This document shows positions 32,537 to 34,523 of a stretch of DNA of 34,523 nucleotides, piece by piece. The notes beneath the pieces were generated by a model. It did not search any database and was not told the origin of the DNA. It worked only from the letters and a program-made list of their open reading frames with translations. The stretch lies in NCBI GenBank assembly GCA_002551355.1, contig NTHE01000077.1, forward strand, positions 1 through 34,523, read 5' to 3'. The translations under genes and the position numbers were made by a program. This DNA is from Streptomyces sp. man185 (lineage in GTDB: Bacteria; Actinomycetota; Actinomycetes; Streptomycetales; Streptomycetaceae). Within the stretch, counting starts at the first letter, position 1. Each line of letters starts with the position of its first letter.

Positions 32537-32589
32537 AACAGCACAACTGCACAGCTAGGCTAAACAGCAAATCTGAACAGCAGTGCTGT
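32537..32589. repeat. Four-unit tandem array with 13-bp period in MarR/enolase promoter
   Basis: Units start at 32537, 32550, 32563 and 32576. Three read AACAGCA-N3-CTG and the second is a diverged CACAGCT copy. A preceding CTG (32534) makes CTGAACAGCA occur exactly at 32534 and 32573. The last unit continues into a 13-bp palindrome, ACAGCAGTGCTGT (32577-32589). A TAGGCT (32556-32561) inside the array could be a -10. This is likely a regulator-binding array. Confidence 0.7.
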
Positions 32590-32664
32590 AGAGTTGCGGC
32601 GTCGCGGCTCGCGCCGGCGCTGTCGCACCAGTGCCGCGGCATGTGACTACGCAAAGGACCTCGC

Positions 32665-33966
32665 ATGGCCCACAAGGCAGCTGAGCCCACCGCCATCCAG
32701 TCCGTCACCGCCCGCCGGATCATCGACAGCCGGGGCAACCCCACCGTCGAGGCCGACGTCCGCCTCGCGGACGGGTCCCTCGGGCGCGCCGCTGTCCCGT
32801 CCGGTGCCTCCACCGGTGCGCGGGAGGCCGTGGAACTGCGCGACGGGGACGCCGGGCAGTGGCACGGCAAAGGGGTCGACCGTGCGGTCGCCCACGTCAA
32901 CGGGGAGATCGCGGCCGCGGTCGTGGGCCGCGACGCGGACGACCAGGCGGGCCTGGACGCGGCACTCGTCGCGCTCGACGGCACGCCCGGCAAGTCCCGG
33001 CTCGGGGCGAACGCGGTCCTCGGGGTTTCGCTCGCCGCGGCGAAAGCCGCCGCGGCGGCCCACCGCCAGCCCCTCTACCGCTATCTCGGCGGCGCCGACG
33101 CCCGCCTGCTCCCGCTCCCGATGATGAACATCATCAACGGCGGAGCGCACGCCGACAATCCGCTGGACTTCCAGGAGTTCATGATCGCTCCGCTGGGTGC
33201 GAAGACCTTCGCCGAGGCGGTCCGCATGGGCTCCGAGATCTTTCACACCCTGCGCCGCGACCTGCTGGCCGCCGGACACGCCACGGGTGTCGGCGACGAA
33301 GGCGGCTTCGCCCCCGCCCTGCGCACCGCCGAGGAGGCGCTCGACTTCGTCCTGAGCGCCGTCGAACGCGCCGGATACCGCCCCGGCGAGGACATCGGCC
33401 TGATCATGGACCCGGCATCGTCGGAGTTCTTCCGCGACGGTGTCTACGTGTACGCGGGGGAGGGTGTACGCCGCACCCCCTCCGAACAGGCCGACTACCT
33501 GGCCAAGCTGATCGACGCGTACCCGATCGTCTCCATCGAGGACCCGATGGCCGAGGACGACCTGGACGGCTGGCGCGAGTTGACCGCCCGGGTCGGCCAC
33601 CGCTGCCAGCTCACCGGCGACGACGTGTTCTGCACCGACGAGGCCCAGGTGCGCGAGGGCATCCGTACCGGCGTCGGCAACTCGGTCCTGGTCAAGGTCA
33701 ATCAGATCGGCACCCTGACCGAGGCCCTCGCCACGGTCGCCACCGCGCGTCGTGCGGGCTGGAGCGCCGTGATGTCCCACCGCTCCGGCGAGACCGAGGA
33801 CACCACGATCGCGGACCTGGCGGTGGCGACGGGCTGCGGCCAGATCAAGACCGGTTCGCTGTCGCGTTCCGACCGCACGGCCAAGTACAACCAGCTCATC
33901 CGGATCGAAGAGGAGTTGGGTGCATCGGCGCAGTACGCGGGCGGGGCGCTGCTGTCCCGCTGCTGA
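32665..33966 (+). CDS. eno: Enolase (phosphopyruvate hydratase), probable second copy
   Basis: The 433-residue protein converts 2-phosphoglycerate to phosphoenolpyruvate. Conserved elements are present: DSRGNPTVEADV at the N-terminus, the Mg-binding loop PSGASTG, GDEGGFAP (catalytic Glu), Mg ligands in IMDPASSEF, SIEDPMAEDD and LTGDDVF, catalytic Lys in VLVKVNQIGTLTE, SHRSGETEDTTIADL and QIKTGSLSRSDRTAKYNQL. The last segment departs from the usual TGAPCRSER. Streptomyces commonly carry a housekeeping enolase beside cell-division genes; this one sits instead beside a MarR regulator, so I infer a conditionally expressed paralogue. AAAGGA precedes the ATG. Confidence 0.96.
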   Translation: MAHKAAEPTAIQSVTARRIIDSRGNPTVEADVRLADGSLGRAAVPSGASTGAREAVELRDGDAGQWHGKGVDRAVAHVNGEIAAAVVGRDADDQAGLDAALVALDGTPGKSRLGANAVLGVSLAAAKAAAAAHRQPLYRYLGGADARLLPLPMMNIINGGAHADNPLDFQEFMIAPLGAKTFAEAVRMGSEIFHTLRRDLLAAGHATGVGDEGGFAPALRTAEEALDFVLSAVERAGYRPGEDIGLIMDPASSEFFRDGVYVYAGEGVRRTPSEQADYLAKLIDAYPIVSIEDPMAEDDLDGWRELTARVGHRCQLTGDDVFCTDEAQVREGIRTGVGNSVLVKVNQIGTLTEALATVATARRAGWSAVMSHRSGETEDTTIADLAVATGCGQIKTGSLSRSDRTAKYNQLIRIEEELGASAQYAGGALLSRC

Positions 33967-34008
33967 CCGCCGGGCAGCCCCCGGGTCCGTGCCCTCGGAA
34001 CGTGGAAC

Positions 34009-34050
34009 GGGCGGCCCCCGGTGGACGGTTACGTCCACCGGGGGCCGCCC
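34009..34050. terminator. Strong bidirectional terminator hairpin after enolase
   Basis: A 19-bp perfect stem (GGGCGGCCCCCGGTGGACG with its complement) closes a GTTA loop. It lies between the convergent enolase and GH55-like genes, 42 bp after the enolase stop. Confidence 0.85.
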
Positions 34051-34137
34051 TCCGTTCGCGGCAGGCCGGTCCGGGCCGCCGGACACCGGACCTGCTCACC
34101 GCTCCCGGGTCACCGGGTCCGGCCCAAGAGGCCGGAT

Positions 34138-34523
34138 CTAGGGGAAGTTGGTGATGGTCGAAGGGATCGTCGACGTTCCCGATGTGGGGGAGCCGATGTT
34201 GTTGATGACGTGCTGGTACTGGCCGTTGCCGCCGAGTGAGACGACCAGCAGGTTGTGGAATTTCACGCCGGGTTTCACCGGTGCCTTGAAGCCGTGCTCC
34301 TGGACGATGGTCGGGTCGACGTTGTAGTAGCAGTAGCTGCCCATGCCCCAGCCCTCGTGCTGCTCGACCGACTCGTCGACCCGGTAGGCGGCGTAGCCCT
34401 TCGTGGTCCCGTTCTGGATGGCGGCCTGGTTGGGGGCGTCGTACGCCTTCTCGTTCTGGAAGAAGATCGTCCGGCCGCGTTCGCCGTACCACTCCACGTC
34501 GTACTTGTTGAAGTGCTCCACGA
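34138..34523 (-). CDS. C-terminal part of a GH55-like (exo-beta-1,3-glucanase-type) protein (5' end outside window)
   Basis: Only the last ~128 codons are present. Visible segments include HFNKYDVEWYGERGRTIFFQ, GYAAYRVDESVEQHEGWGMG, SYCYYNVDPTIVQEHGF and SLGGNGQYQHVINN. These resemble the end of Streptomyces secreted proteins of glycoside hydrolase family 55, which databases have often named coagulation factor 5/8-type or adenylyl cyclase. The catalytic residues lie outside the window, so activity cannot be judged. The ATG at 34521 is probably internal, because the fold starts abruptly there. The TAG stop is 88 bp from the terminator hairpin shared with enolase. Confidence 0.65.
   Translation of the reverse strand, partial: VEHFNKYDVEWYGERGRTIFFQNEKAYDAPNQAAIQNGTTKGYAAYRVDESVEQHEGWGMGSYCYYNVDPTIVQEHGFKAPVKPGVKFHNLLVVSLGGNGQYQHVINNIGSPTSGTSTIPSTITNFP

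Noticed and set aside
32550..32568. TAGGCTAAAC in the MarR/enolase region as an iron box
   Set aside because: Only about 10 of 19 positions match the iron-box consensus, and the bases fall within the 13-bp array instead.
1190..34000. CRISPR array, tRNA, rRNA or insertion sequence
   Set aside because: No regularly spaced repeats with unique spacers, no cloverleaf-like genes and no transposase with terminal inverted repeats were recognised by reading; short RNA genes could still be missed.

Overview
The window reads as a chromosomal segment of a Streptomyces or close relative. It has very high G+C with G/C at most third codon positions, frequent GTG starts, ATGA/GTGA start-stop overlaps, and a set of genes typical of that genus. 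Three blocks can be recognised.

Block 1 (1-8.6 kb) is a sugar-transfer and redox neighbourhood. It holds a multi-spanning membrane protein resembling mannosyltransferases (cut by the window's left edge), a membrane-anchored molybdopterin oxidoreductase fused to a cytochrome-b-like region, and a small membrane protein. A three-gene overlapping operon follows (GT2 glycosyltransferase, TIGR04282/DUF2064-type transferase, SAM methyltransferase), then an OmpR-type two-component pair and an NAD-dependent epimerase with a zinc-ribbon-like insert. Three of its start codons lie 6-7 nt after the same hexamer, TAGCGT, which suggests leaderless transcripts. The promoter regions carry direct repeats of the form CGTCA-N6-CGTCA with an 11-bp period, suggesting control by the local response regulator.

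Block 2 (9.5-31.1 kb) is a coelichelin-type hydroxamate siderophore cluster. In order it encodes an L-ornithine N5-monooxygenase, two FecCD-type permeases, an ATPase, a ferri-siderophore-binding lipoprotein, an ABC exporter half, a 3642-residue NRPS (A-T-E-C-A-T-E-C-A-T, no thioesterase), a second exporter half, and a Fes/IroE-like esterase on the opposite strand. The specificity pockets read from the NRPS (DINYWGGIGK, DFWNVGMVHK, DMENLGLINK) match those I recall for formyl-hydroxy-ornithine, threonine and hydroxy-ornithine, which is the coelichelin arrangement. Iron boxes of the DmdR/IdeR type precede the monooxygenase, the lipoprotein and the esterase, with a weaker one before the ATPase. 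The formyltransferase (cchA) and MbtH protein (cchK) of the S. coelicolor cluster are not in the window. The two exporter halves that flank the NRPS have complementary defects: one has lost its ABC signature, and the other has lost Walker A, the Q-loop, the catalytic Glu and the H-loop. This predicts an obligate heterodimer with one intact and one fully dead ATP site.

Block 3 (31.2-34.5 kb) has an AIM24-family protein, a MarR-type regulator divergent from a catalytically complete enolase paralogue, and the C-terminal end of a secreted protein resembling GH55 beta-1,3-glucanases. The regulator and enolase are separated by a four-unit tandem array with a 13-bp period. Near-perfect long hairpins separate the convergent genes.
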